A DNA stretch of 64,000 nucleotides from CAWCPR01 sp963797475 (GCA_963797475.1 CAWCPR010000001.1:1116001-1180000); one strand, 5' to 3'. Counted from the first letter of the stretch, positions 54,446 to 63,366 are shown. Numbers and translations are program-made. The notes: generated by a model not told the origin, from the sequence alone.

Positions 54446-55442
54446 AATAGCTCTCCGTAGCTCGCGTAATCCGATTTGTGATCAAAGTGATGACGAGCAA
54501 GATAAAGAATACGAAAATACAGAAAGCCGCTGCCAAACCGTACAACCGGTTCTCATTCACCAGGCGGAAGGCAGTGGTAAGTAAAATCTCCGTTCTTCGC
54601 AGCGGTCCGCCCCCGGATAAGAAGTAGATCAGGTTGAACAAGTTAAACGTCATGATCATGCCGTAGATAGCGGCAGGCACCATCGCAGGCCTGAGCAGCG
54701 GTAAAGTGATCCCCCAGAATTGCTGCGTCCCGCTTGCCCCATCAATGGAAGCCGCTTCGTACAGGTCCTTGGGAATGCTTTGCAATGCGCCGGTCGCCAC
54801 GATGGTCATGAATGGCCAGCCTAACCAGATGTTCGTAATCAGGAGAGCAAAATATGACAGTGTCAAGGGGATCGGAGCGAGTGGATAATCCACCTGGTCA
54901 ATCCAACGCAGGTGCACCGGCGCGGCTCCGAAGATGCGAAAGACGATCGAGAGAAGCTGGTTGACCGCGCCGAAATCACTGTCAAACATATTTTTCCAAA
55001 CGTTAGCAATGATGATCGAGGGGATCACGATAGGCAGGATATAAATCGCCCGGTAGATTGCTTTTCCCCACACACCCTCGATGTTCAGAATGACGGCAAT
55101 CAAGATGCCTAACGAAACGTGAATAATCACGTTGGAAAATGTCCACCAAAGGTTGAAAGCCAAAATCCCCCAAAAATCAAAATTCGCGATCGGCAGATCA
55201 CCGGTGAGGATTCTCAGGTAATTATTTATCCCCACCCAATTCGGCATAGGCGCATTCACCCTAAGATTAGCTAACCCATAGTCGGTGAAAGACATCCAGG
55301 CCTGGTACAACAGGGGATAAAAAGTGATGATCGCCATGACGACCAGCGCAGGGATCAAGTAGAAATAGGGGGTACGAGCCTTACGTACGGACCTCCAGAG
55401 ATCTGACAATCCATTCGAGCGAGCTTTCGTAATCGTCGCCAT
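54438..55442 (-). CDS. malF: Maltose/maltodextrin-type ABC permease (MalF-like)
   Basis: 334 residues from the second of two adjacent ATGs (55442), which sits 6 bp behind AAAGGAGG; a frame reaching 55481 would include this ribosome binding site. The EAA loop is GALQSIPKDLYEAASIDGASGTQQFWGITLPLLRPAMVPAAIYGMIMTFNLFNLIYFLSGGGP. Membrane segments near residues 25-45, 100-120 and later match MalF without the large P2 domain. It pairs with MalG. Confidence 0.9.
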   Translation of the reverse strand: MATITKARSNGLSDLWRSVRKARTPYFYLIPALVVMAIITFYPLLYQAWMSFTDYGLANLRVNAPMPNWVGINNYLRILTGDLPIANFDFWGILAFNLWWTFSNVIIHVSLGILIAVILNIEGVWGKAIYRAIYILPIVIPSIIIANVWKNMFDSDFGAVNQLLSIVFRIFGAAPVHLRWIDQVDYPLAPIPLTLSYFALLITNIWLGWPFMTIVATGALQSIPKDLYEAASIDGASGTQQFWGITLPLLRPAMVPAAIYGMIMTFNLFNLIYFLSGGGPLRRTEILLTTAFRLVNENRLYGLAAAFCIFVFFILLVITLITNRITRATESYYV

Positions 55443-55522
55443 CATCTTCCTCCTTTGAGGGGGCGGGGAATTCAAACGCAATTCCAGCCGAATTGTAATT
55501 CCTGGGCTCCGAAATAAACTTT

Positions 55523-55549
55523 AGGGGAGCGCCTGGGCGGCGCTCCCCT
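55523..55549 (-). other. Intercistronic hairpin between malE and malF
   Basis: Perfect 10-bp stem AGGGGAGCGC / GCGCTCCCCT with a 7-nt loop, in the 124-bp gap between malE and malF. A weak T-rich tail (TTTATTT) follows on the minus strand. It likely lowers read-through or protects the malE mRNA 3' end, so that more binding protein than permease is made. Confidence 0.75.
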
Positions 55550-55566
55550 TTAAACCGATGGTTGAG

Positions 55567-56921
55567 TTACTGCATGTTATTGGCTTTGTTCATCGCGTCA
55601 CAGGCTTCTTTGACGCCATCAGCGGGCGTCGATTGGGCCTCCAGCACCTTAGTGATCAGGTCTCCAAACGGAGTCCAGTAATTATCAAACCAGGCGGATT
55701 GCGGGCGGGCATAGCCGGTCGAAGATGCATCGGCGAAACCCTGAACCAGCGGATCGGAGATGGTCACATCCCCACGCGATGGGACGTGTCCGGCCATGTC
55801 TGTATAAATGGTCTCGTTGGCCTGGGAGGTGATCGCAACCGCCAGATCGACGGCCGTCTGCTGGTTGCTGCTATTCGGATTGATGTAGAAACCATCGGGA
55901 GCGGTCAGTGGGGCGGATGGGCCAGCCGGGCCGGCCGGCATGGGAACCACACCCAGCTTATCGCCCAGGTCGGTTGAGTAGTCGCCCAAAACCCACGGGC
56001 CGTTGATGATCATGTCTGCCTGGCCCTGGCGGAACAGGGTGTCGGCTTTACTCCCATCAGTCTCGAACACATTCCAGCCATTGTCACTGCCGGCGGTCTT
56101 CAAGTCCAAAAGATATTGCATGGCCTCAGTGAACCCGCCTTGATCGGCGGTGCATTTACCGGTGTCATCGACTAATTGGCCGCCGAAAGCGCTCCAGAAG
56201 CCAAAGTTATGGTAAGCGTTCTGGTTAAGGACCAGTTTCTTGCCATCTTTCACGAGCTGTAATAGCTCGTCGGTGGTTGTGGGCGGGGTTGGCACAGTAT
56301 CCTTATTGTAATACAGGGCCACAGCCTTAGAGATTCAGGAACGGCGTACAATTGGCCGTCCACGGTCATACCCTGGATAGCGACGGTCAGGTACTGGTCG
56401 GTTTTACCCTGCATCAGGTCGTCGATCGGTTGAACCAGGCTGGCGCGCACTTCGGTGCCCAAGCTGTCATTCGGAGCGATGAACATATCCGGGCCACCGC
56501 CAGCGGCGACTTCAGTCTCCCATTTGTTGTAGACCTGGTCAAAGGGGATGGCCAACACGTCGATGGTCAGATCCGGGTTGTCCTTGCGGATGCCGTCCAG
56601 GATCTGAGTAAGGGCTGCCTCTTCCGAGCCGCCGGTATGATAAGAGTGCCAGAGGGAAATCGTACCCGACATGCCCGCGGCTGGCGCTTCGGTCGCGGCT
56701 GGCGCTTCGGTCGCGGCTGGCGCTTCGGTCGCTGCCGGTGCTTCGGTGGCGGCGGGGGCTTCGGTCACGGCGGGCGCTTCGGTCGCGGCGGGCGCCTCTG
56801 TGGGGGCCGGGGCTTGGGTCGCTGCCGGCGCTTCAGTCGTAGCTGCGCCTCCGCCGCAGGCCGCCAACACCATTGCCGAGATCAGCAAAACACTGATCAA
56901 AAACCAAATCTTCTTATTCAT
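55567..56921 (-). pseudogene. malE: Maltose/maltodextrin-binding lipoprotein (MalE-like), one frameshift
   Basis: From ATG 56921 (GGAGGAG upstream): signal peptide with lipobox LAAC, then nine six-residue TEAPAA-type repeats, then the binding domain ISLWHSYHTGGSEEAALTQIL through GQLYAVPESL. The frame breaks near 56326-56331 and continues as ALYYNKDTVPTPPTTTDELLQLVKDGK to the stop at 55567. One lost base explains it, giving ESLKAVALYYNKD, the expected sequence. Composite length is about 451 residues. It binds maltodextrins at the cell surface for MalFG and heads a long minus-strand operon. Confidence 0.88.
56676..56837 (-). repeat. 18-bp tandem repeats encoding the TEAPAA linker of MalE
   Basis: Nine in-frame copies of an 18-bp unit encode TEAPAA with variants TQAPAP and TEAPAV. 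They lie between the lipid-anchored Cys and the binding domain. The DNA copies are nearly identical in the middle, a likely site of copy-number change. The repeat probably acts as a flexible spacer across the cell wall. Confidence 0.9.
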
Positions 56922-57082
56922 TTTTCTCCTCCGAAAACAATTTGCAGGTTCGATCTATCCTGACCCGGAAACGCTCCAGGCAGGAATTATCCATGTTGAA
57001 ATTCTGCGATGGATTGATGGTTTCGCCAACGAGTTTTACCTTTTCACCTCCTCGTCCAAAAAATATGAACTCGAAAAATCCC

Positions 57083-57209
57083 CTCGGGAACCTGTTTTCA
57101 ATATTTTGATGAATCTCTTTTCATCATATTGCGTGGTGCGCCAACCACTGGCCTTCGGCCAGGGGCAAAGCGCCGACACCGTTCATATTGTACAAAACAG
57201 GCTCCCGAG
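57083..57209 (-). ncRNA. Candidate structured leader element of the malE operon
   Basis: Outer stem: 57083-57098 (CTCGGGAACCTGTTTT) pairs with 57194-57209 (AAAACAGGCTCCCGAG) over 16 positions. The single mismatch is A-C in plus-strand RNA but becomes a G-U pair in minus-strand RNA. A second stem CAATAT / ATATTG (57099-57104, 57185-57190) stacks inside. Two hairpins follow: TGATGAA / TTCATCA (57107-57126), and CTGGCC / GGCCAG (57148-57162) within GGTG...CACC and GCGC pairs. The element starts 160 bp upstream of malE. It could be a regulatory RNA leader or a small palindromic mobile element. Confidence 0.5.
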
Positions 57210-57366
57210 CCACTTAAACGGATTTTTCAAGCGGAAACTAAAATGATCTCCAAACGATCCTGTCGGTAGAAAAAAGCGCCGCTCCCAGGGAAGACCCGCC
57301 TCCGGAGTCAGATTTCGGCGTTGATGGTCTAGTTTTTTGTGTTGCCAACTTCCCCATATGACGAAC

Positions 57367-57402
57367 AGCCGCTTTCTGAAGCCGAGCGTTCAGACAGCGG
57401 CT
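57367..57402. other. 14-bp hairpin in the malE/surface-protein intergenic region
   Basis: AGCCGCTTTCTGAA and TTCAGACAGCGGCT pair with one mismatch around loop GCCGAGCG. No T run follows on either strand. Possibly a protein-binding site or RNA 3' end. Confidence 0.55.
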
Positions 57403-57634
57403 GGTTGCTTGTTGCTGACCACCTTATTAATCATCATCTAAATTTACCCGTAATTAATTCGATTGATCTTCATGAAGTTGTTTTACTAAAAGTGTTAAAA
57501 TGTATACTTTTCCTCTATTTTTGCGGAAGTACTTCTGTATATATCATATTCAATGCAATTTATCAAGTTAATTAACCAATCTTTGCGATTTGTTAATTTT
57601 TAGAACAACCGCAAACGATTGAGCAAATAAGCGT

Positions 57635-57662
57635 TTGACTCGAACGATAATTCCCGTATAAT
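57635..57662 (+). promoter_or_regulatory. Promoter for a leaderless transcript
   Basis: TTGACT at 57635-57640, 16-bp spacer, TATAAT at 57657-57662. RNA should start at about 57669-57670, only 3-4 bases before the ATG at 57673. There is no ribosome binding site between them. Confidence 0.82.
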
Positions 57663-57672
57663 CACTCTGGTT

Positions 57673-60030
57673 ATGGCTGAAGTTTCTGGCGATACAAAAC
57701 GCATCCGCTTTCTGCTGACCAACCTGGTCATTATCTCGATCTTTATCCTGACACTGGTGTTCTTGGTGGCTGCCTATCCGACCTTACTGGCTCCCTCACC
57801 AACTGCAACTCCGACGATCACACTGACCCCGCGGCCTACCTTCACGGTTACGCCCACGGTCCCAACACCTACTTTCACTCTGACCCCTACGCCCAGCCGG
57901 ACGCCGCTGCCCACCTTCACAGCCACTGCTACTCCAACTCCCACCCGGACCATCACGCCAACCCTGACAACCACCCCAACCGGTCCACCCAGCCTCACCC
58001 CTGCCAGCCCACTGCTGGGAGAAGATCTCTACACGCTTAACGCCTGGACGCCAGAGCAGGCCCAACGCCTGATTGACTTGCTTGAGTATTATCCAAATAC
58101 CTTTTCCAGCAAAGCACGCGGCGACGACAACGCCGCTTATTATGCAGCCTACGCTTACGCCGCCTTCGCCGAGCAAGAAGCTCTCCTGCGGTTTCCGGAT
58201 GCCCCGCAGGCGCCGCAATGGCGCTGGAACCTGGCTTATAACCTGGCGCGAACCGGCAATTCTAAAGCCGGCAGCGCCTATGCGGAGCTGATCGTCCAGG
58301 CGCTTAACAGGGGGGTAACCAGCCTGAACAACCTTGCGGATTGGTTCAAAGTCAACGAAGCGCGCCTGGATTTGGCGATTGTAGATTTAAAACCACCCTC
58401 GGCATATCTCGGCAGCTATATCCTGGAAATCCACGGGCCGGGCGCGGCCTTTCTCTGGCTGCTGGAAACTCCTGGCGCATTCCAGGTGAACGTGCTTACC
58501 AGCGAATTTGACTTCGTCCACGCCCCGCAGGCCAGCTCGATTTTCAGCGATTTTACCGCAGACGGCAGCGAGGAGATCGCCATCTACTTCGGCAGCATTC
58601 AGGGGATCTTCCAGATGAAGCCGCCCAGAGTCTTCAGCCTGGCGCAAGTGCCCGCCAGGGAGCTTCCTTTTGTGCCCAGCCAGGCCAGCTTCGACGTGGG
58701 GCTGGATTACCCCAACACCTGGATTGCAAGGCGTAATGCAGCCGGCCAAAATGATCTGGTGTTTGACAGCACCGTTTTTCCCGCCTGCCCGGTTACGATC
58801 CAGAGAGCCTACCGCTGGAGCGGAGAGAGCTTTGAGCTGGCGCAAACCGGTTTTGAAGTTAATCCATCGGAACAATCTTTGAGTTTTTGCCGTTTTATCG
58901 TCGACCACGCCGCCCAGGTTTGGGGGCCGGCAGCCACTGCGAAACTGGTCGAAACCCTTTTGCCCCTATGGCCGCCGGCTCGGGACGAAAATGGGCAGCC
59001 ATTTCCACCAGACGCCAAAGACGCCCTGCGCTTCCGGTTGGGCATCGACCAGGCGCTGCTGGGGGACGATCAAGACGCAAAAAAAACCTTGCGGGCTATC
59101 GTCGCGGACCCCAGCTACGTCGAAAGCAATTGGACCGCTCCGGCTGCCGATTTCTTGTCGGCATACCAGGCGCCTGAAGATATTTATAAAGCCTGCCTGC
59201 TGGCTGAAATCTGCCGGCCTGCAGATGCGATCCGGCTGCTGGTCGACAGCCTGCCTGCCGACCAATTTTCAACTGTAATCGAGCGCCTGTGGCAATCCGG
59301 CGTGACACTGCGAGCTTCTGGATATTACGATTTCTTTGGAGATGGTGAAACTGAGATCTGGTTTACCGTCCGCCATCACCCCGGCGAAAAGCTAGAATTC
59401 TGGATCCTGGCGGCATCCAAAGAAAACGTAAATGCGATCCTGGTCAGTACCATCGATTCCAACCTGCCCACACTGACCGTCATCGATCCCAACCAGAAAC
59501 CGCCGCTCATCTGGCTCGATTCGGAAGCAGCCTTTCAATTGGAAAAAGACCCCACCAGCCTCACGCCCTTTCTCGTGCGTCACCCCCTGGCCTTCCAATG
59601 GCCAAACCGGTACCAGGAGGGGCTACAGGCAGCCCAAGATGCGTTATTCAGCGGGACTTCTGCGGCTGAAGTTCTTAACCAGCTTATTGAATTGGCGCAA
59701 ACTCCCGGCTTGCTGTGCAAACCCACCTGGACCTGCGATCCCTATTATTACCTTTTGGGGCTCGCGAACGAGCTCTCTGGGAACGAGCGCCAGGCTGTGA
59801 GCGCCTACCTCGGCCTGTGGTGGGACTACTCGCGCAGCCCTTACACCACAATGGCCCGCCTGAAGCTCAAAGGCGGCGGGGCAATCCCATCTTCGACGTC
59901 ACCCCCAGGGCCTACCTCTACGCTGACGACAACGCCGACGGTGACCGTTACCGGCACGCCGCCAACCGCTACCGTAACCCCAACAGAAACATCCACCCCC
60001 ACACCGACCGAATCCACACCCTATCCATGA
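57673..60030 (+). CDS. Membrane-anchored extracellular protein with Thr/Pro linkers
   Basis: 785 residues. A membrane anchor (LLTNLVIISIFILTLVFLVAAY, about 15-36) is followed by a long Thr/Pro-rich linker (about 40-120). The globular body (about 125-730) is rich in helical, Tyr/Ala/Leu-rich segments, such as AYYAAYAYAAFAEQEALLRFPDAPQ and LNQLIELAQTPGLLC, that suggest TPR-like repeats. The tail is Thr/Pro-rich again. The start follows from the leaderless promoter. I recognise no catalytic domain. It overlaps the lipoate ligase gene as ATGA (60027-60030). It is probably a cell-surface protein of unknown role. Confidence 0.75.
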   Translation: MAEVSGDTKRIRFLLTNLVIISIFILTLVFLVAAYPTLLAPSPTATPTITLTPRPTFTVTPTVPTPTFTLTPTPSRTPLPTFTATATPTPTRTITPTLTTTPTGPPSLTPASPLLGEDLYTLNAWTPEQAQRLIDLLEYYPNTFSSKARGDDNAAYYAAYAYAAFAEQEALLRFPDAPQAPQWRWNLAYNLARTGNSKAGSAYAELIVQALNRGVTSLNNLADWFKVNEARLDLAIVDLKPPSAYLGSYILEIHGPGAAFLWLLETPGAFQVNVLTSEFDFVHAPQASSIFSDFTADGSEEIAIYFGSIQGIFQMKPPRVFSLAQVPARELPFVPSQASFDVGLDYPNTWIARRNAAGQNDLVFDSTVFPACPVTIQRAYRWSGESFELAQTGFEVNPSEQSLSFCRFIVDHAAQVWGPAATAKLVETLLPLWPPARDENGQPFPPDAKDALRFRLGIDQALLGDDQDAKKTLRAIVADPSYVESNWTAPAADFLSAYQAPEDIYKACLLAEICRPADAIRLLVDSLPADQFSTVIERLWQSGVTLRASGYYDFFGDGETEIWFTVRHHPGEKLEFWILAASKENVNAILVSTIDSNLPTLTVIDPNQKPPLIWLDSEAAFQLEKDPTSLTPFLVRHPLAFQWPNRYQEGLQAAQDALFSGTSAAEVLNQLIELAQTPGLLCKPTWTCDPYYYLLGLANELSGNERQAVSAYLGLWWDYSRSPYTTMARLKLKGGGAIPSSTSPPGPTSTLTTTPTVTVTGTPPTATVTPTETSTPTPTESTPYP

Positions 60031-60875
60031 CCATGAATACTGAATTTAATTTCCCGAGAGCAACCTGGCGGGTCGTACGCACGCCCCCGACCCACGGAGC
60101 GTGGAATATGGCTGTCGACGAGGCCATCCTGGAGGCGATCGGGCGTGGTGAAGCCGCGCCCACCCTTCGCCTATACGCATGGCAGCCAGCCTGCCTCTCG
60201 CTCGGCTACGCCCAATCCGCCTCCGATGTGGATTTCCAGGCGCTGGCAGACAGGGGATGGGAGCTGGTCCGCCGGCCTACCGGCGGGCGCGCCATCCTAC
60301 ATACGGATGAGCTTACTTATTCCGTCATTGGGCCGCAGTCCGAGCCGCGCCTGCTGGGCGGCGTATTGGAGAGCTACCATGTCCTTTCAGCCGCCTTGCT
60401 GCATGCCTTACAAATTCTGGGCATCCCGGCCCAGGCCCTGGAAAAACCGCTGCCGCTGGCGGGCAGCGACCCAAAAGGCCCGGTTTGCTTCGAGGTGCCT
60501 TCGAATTACGAGATTACCGTGGAGGGGAAAAAATTGATCGGCAGCGCCCAGGCCCGCCGTAAACAAGGTGTGCTGCAGCACGGATCTTTGCCCTTATATG
60601 GAGACCTGGCGCGCATCACGCAGGCCCTGGTCTTCACTGGCGAAAAAGAGCGCAGCGCCGCAGCACAACGGTTGTTCCAACGAGCTACCACCGCTGAATT
60701 GATTTTGGGCCGGCCTTTGGACTGGGAAAGCGCCGCCCGGGCATTTGAGCGCGCCTTTTGTGAGACGTTAAATCTGGAGCTGCAGGATGGAGAGCTTTCC
60801 CAGGTAGAATTAGAGCAGGCGCAAGAGCTGGTCGTCAAAAAATACGCTCACCAGGAGTGGACCGAACGGGTCTGA
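60027..60875 (+). CDS. Lipoate-protein ligase A family protein
   Basis: 282 residues, starting in the ATGA overlap with the surface-protein gene. Family motifs: WNMAVDEAILEAIGRGEAAPTLRLYAWQPACLSLGYAQS, ELVRRPTGGRAILHTDELTYSVI (the RRxTGGxA lipoate/biotin-binding motif), CFEVPSNYEITVEGKKLIGSAQARRKQGVLQHGSLPL (Lys in GKKLIGSAQ). By family it transfers lipoate or octanoate to the lipoyl domains of 2-oxoacid or glycine cleavage complexes. Octanoyl- and lipoyl-transferase versions of this family cannot be told apart by eye. Confidence 0.87.
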   Translation: MTMNTEFNFPRATWRVVRTPPTHGAWNMAVDEAILEAIGRGEAAPTLRLYAWQPACLSLGYAQSASDVDFQALADRGWELVRRPTGGRAILHTDELTYSVIGPQSEPRLLGGVLESYHVLSAALLHALQILGIPAQALEKPLPLAGSDPKGPVCFEVPSNYEITVEGKKLIGSAQARRKQGVLQHGSLPLYGDLARITQALVFTGEKERSAAAQRLFQRATTAELILGRPLDWESAARAFERAFCETLNLELQDGELSQVELEQAQELVVKKYAHQEWTERV

Positions 60876-60915
60876 ATAAAACAGCCCGGCGAATAAAACG
60901 TTCCCCCTGCGTAGC

Positions 60916-61590
60916 TCAAGGCGACGGGGTGCCTTCGCTGAAGATCACTTCTGGATAGCCGAGCTTGAGCAGCAGCCGGTACAGGTAATTCTGGGCATTC
61001 TGGTGGGCCTGCTTTAAAATACCATCTTCCAGAGCTGCTTTCTCAATCTCATCTTCAGCCGCCTGCCTGGCAGTCGTTTCGAGGTTGATGTCGCCGTGTG
61101 TCAGCACCCCGGTATCCCGGTTATAAACATAGGATTTTTCGTTATCCAGCGTAGCGATGAATATCTCCGCTTTCGGCAGTTGTACGTAAAGAACACCATC
61201 CTCCAAGGTCAGGTCGTCGGGGCGCAGCTTATCCATATCCACCCCGGCGATGACGATCCCATGAGCGACAAATATCAACCGGTCGCCAAACAAGAAGCCA
61301 AACGGGCCCTGCCCCGTTTCCGCCGTTATCACCTTTTCCACAGTATATTGGATGGTCTCCAGGCGGGCCAGGGTGCGCACATCCTGAATGATCGTCACCG
61401 GATCCGGAAGCACTGTAGGCGTTGGGTTTAAAACTTCAGCCACCCGCGTGCCGATATTCCCGGTCGCAGCCTCTACCGGAGAAACCGTCCGCCGGATCGT
61501 ATCCTGGACGATCCAGACGACGCCAAAAGCCGCCAGGGCAAAAATTGCCAGCACGCCGATTACAAGCACCCAGCCTTTAGAATTCTCCAT
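60916..61590 (-). CDS. DUF4230 family membrane-anchored protein
   Basis: 224 residues with one N-terminal membrane segment (GWVLVIGVLAIFALAAFGVVWIV), a short Pro-rich region, then RTLARLETIQYTVEKVITAETGQGPFGFLFGDRLIFVAHGIVIAGVDMDKL, typical of DUF4230, and a C-terminal helix QAAEDEIEKAALEDGILKQAHQNAQNYLYRLLLKLGY. Conserved in many bacteria, function unknown. It converges on the lipoate ligase gene and diverges from DUF503. Confidence 0.85.
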   Translation of the reverse strand: MENSKGWVLVIGVLAIFALAAFGVVWIVQDTIRRTVSPVEAATGNIGTRVAEVLNPTPTVLPDPVTIIQDVRTLARLETIQYTVEKVITAETGQGPFGFLFGDRLIFVAHGIVIAGVDMDKLRPDDLTLEDGVLYVQLPKAEIFIATLDNEKSYVYNRDTGVLTHGDINLETTARQAAEDEIEKAALEDGILKQAHQNAQNYLYRLLLKLGYPEVIFSEGTPSP

Positions 61591-61645
61591 AAATTGATTA
61601 TACTATAAGCAATTATCCTGATTTTCAAAGTTTCCCTCAACCGCA

Positions 61646-61933
61646 ATGACCCTTGGTTTGCTGACTCTAGAAATCCACATCCCCGGTTGCGCCTCCCTGA
61701 AAGAAAAACGCAGCCGTCTGAAACCATTACTGGCGCGCCTGCACCGGGAGTTCAACATCTCCGTCGCAGAGGTCGACCGGCTGGATATCTGGCAGGATAC
61801 CGTCATCGCCTGCGCGCTGGTCAGCAATGACAACGGGCATACCCAGCGATCATTGCAAAAAATTCCGCAGTGGGTGGAAAGCTTTTGGCCGGACGTGTTC
61901 GTAACTGCTGAGAAATTGGAGATCATCGGCTGA
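61646..61933 (+). CDS. DUF503 family protein (YlxP-like)
   Basis: 95 residues. The opening MTLGLLTLEIHIPGCASLKEKRSRLKPLLARLHREFNISVAEVDRLDIWQDTVIACALVSND is diagnostic of DUF503, which is often encoded near infB/rbfA as YlxP. Here those neighbours are absent. The ATG lies in CCGCAATG with no ribosome binding site, so its RNA may also be leaderless; a TATACT box near 61600 would be the -10 element. Function unknown. Confidence 0.87.
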   Translation: MTLGLLTLEIHIPGCASLKEKRSRLKPLLARLHREFNISVAEVDRLDIWQDTVIACALVSNDNGHTQRSLQKIPQWVESFWPDVFVTAEKLEIIG

Positions 61934-61980
61934 GTGTGGAAAGCAGATAAAACCATCCGGCATAATTATGGAGGCAATAA

Positions 61981-62772
61981 ATGGATTTGCATCTCAAGAA
62001 TAAACGGGCGCTGGTGACTGGCGCCAGCAAAGGCCTGGGGTATGCAACCGCCCTGGGCCTGGCAAAGGAAGGCTGCCGGGTGGCGATTAACAGTCGCAAT
62101 GCGGACAGCCTGGCAGAAGCAGCCCTTAAAATCTCCGCAGAAACGGAGTACGAAGTCCTGGCATTTGCCGGAGATGTGACCGACCCGGCCTGCCCAGGTC
62201 AGCTCATCCAAAAAACTGTGGATTCATTCGGCGGGCTCGACCTGCTGGTGACTAACTCCGGCGGGCCGCCATCCGGGAAGTTTGAAAGCTTTGAGGATGA
62301 GGCCTGGCAGCACGCCTACGAGTTGAACCTGCTCAGCCATGTCCGCCTGATCCGGGCTGCCTTGCCCTATTTGCGCCAATCGAAAGCGCCCAGTGTCCTC
62401 ACTGTTACCTCTTACTCGGTTAAACAACCTATTCCTAATCTGGTTCTTTCCAACAGTATCCGGGCTGCGACGGTTGGGCTGACCAAAACCCTGGCCTTGG
62501 AACTGGGGGATGTCGGCATTCGCTTCAACTCGATCCTGCCGGCCTGGACCAACACGGAACGGGTGCACAATCTGATGGCCTCCAGGGCGAAGGAAAATGG
62601 CACCAGCATCGAGGAAGAACTCGCCAACCAGGCGAAAGCCAGCCCATTTGGGCGCATGGGAACACCGGAAGAATTCGCCAATGCAGCGGTCTTCTTGCTT
62701 TCGCCGGCCGCTTCTTATATCACGGGCGTCATGCTCAGCGTGGATGGCGGGATGTATAAGGCCACATACTAA
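61981..62772 (+). CDS. SDR-family protein with an atypical active site
   Basis: 263 residues, GGAGG upstream. The NAD(P)-binding motif TGASKGLG is at 13-20, and the fold runs NSGGPP, then TVTSYS, to the C-terminal GVMLSVDGGMYKATY. The catalytic YxxxK is replaced by S157-NSI-R161 (SNSIRAATVGLTKT). The tetrad Ser (S144 in TSYS) is present. A subgroup of ketoacyl-reductase-like SDRs with this same change is known, so it is not an error. The protein may bind a nucleotide without ordinary reductase chemistry, or use another mechanism. Confidence 0.87.
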   Translation: MDLHLKNKRALVTGASKGLGYATALGLAKEGCRVAINSRNADSLAEAALKISAETEYEVLAFAGDVTDPACPGQLIQKTVDSFGGLDLLVTNSGGPPSGKFESFEDEAWQHAYELNLLSHVRLIRAALPYLRQSKAPSVLTVTSYSVKQPIPNLVLSNSIRAATVGLTKTLALELGDVGIRFNSILPAWTNTERVHNLMASRAKENGTSIEEELANQAKASPFGRMGTPEEFANAAVFLLSPAASYITGVMLSVDGGMYKATY

Positions 62773-62815
62773 TCTCTTGAAGGAGCTAAACCCCAAGCGT
62801 GGATCCATTACCCCG

Positions 62816-63358
62816 ATGAAAACAATCGTATTAGCCTCCCATAACCCGGTTAAGATTCAGGCGACGAAAACCGGATTCCAGGATATGTTCCCGAACGAAG
62901 GTTTTGAGATAAGAACCGTTTCAGCGCCTTCCGGCGTGGGTGACCAACCGATGTCGAGCGCAGAGACGCTCCTGGGAGCGCAAAACCGGGCGGAAAACGC
63001 CGCCCGACTGTCGCCAGAAGCAGATTTTTGGGTTGGCATTGAAGGCGGCGTTGAGGCGTTGGGCAGCGATCTGACCGCTTTTGCCTGGGTTTTTATCCGC
63101 TCCAAAGACAGGACGGGGAAAAGTAAAACCGGCACCTTTTTCCTGCCCCCCAAAGTCGCCTGGCTGGTACGGCAAGGGAAGGAATTGGGAGAGGCCGACG
63201 ACATCGTTTTCGCAAAGTCAAACTCAAAACAGGCCAATGGCGCCATCGGGCTGCTCACCGGAGATGTGATTGACCGCGCCAGCCTATATGCCCAGGCAGT
63301 CGTCCTGGCCCTGGTGCCATTTAAAAACGCTGAATTGTACGCCGCGGGAGGGAAATAA
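62816..63358 (+). CDS. Inosine/xanthosine triphosphatase (YjjX-like)
   Basis: 180 residues from ATG 62816; longer frames overlap the SDR gene. Motifs: IVLASHNPVKIQATKTGFQDMF at the start (ASxNPxK), GVGDQPMSSAETLLGAQNRAENA, and WVGIEGGVE, as in YjjX/DUF84 proteins. By family it removes ITP and XTP from the nucleotide pool. An AAGGAG lies 32 bp upstream, too far to be a normal ribosome binding site for this ATG, so translation may be coupled to the SDR gene. Confidence 0.87.
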   Translation: MKTIVLASHNPVKIQATKTGFQDMFPNEGFEIRTVSAPSGVGDQPMSSAETLLGAQNRAENAARLSPEADFWVGIEGGVEALGSDLTAFAWVFIRSKDRTGKSKTGTFFLPPKVAWLVRQGKELGEADDIVFAKSNSKQANGAIGLLTGDVIDRASLYAQAVVLALVPFKNAELYAAGGK

Positions 63359-63366
63359 ACCAGGCC

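Larger units (their letters stand above)
56922..57672. other. Long intergenic region between divergent malE and the surface-protein gene
   Basis: 751 bp without a supported protein gene. It contains the multi-stem element at 57083-57209, the hairpin at 57367-57402 and the leaderless promoter at 57635-57662. On the minus strand a near-perfect ribosome binding site AGGAGGTGA lies about 57045-57056 but is followed only by a short open frame, so I do not call a gene there. I could not identify the malE promoter. Confidence 0.6.

Noticed and set aside
57045..57056. Near-perfect ribosome binding site on the minus strand, suggesting a leader peptide gene
   Set aside because: Only a short open frame of about 23 codons follows, at poor spacing; no support for translation.
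56671..57246. Plus-strand open frame with Gly/Ala/Ser-rich repeats
   Set aside because: It is the antisense shadow of the MalE TEAPAA repeats and has no independent support.
59715..60026. Extension of the lipoate ligase frame upstream
   Set aside because: It overlaps the surface-protein gene in another frame; the ATGA overlap at 60027 gives the natural start.
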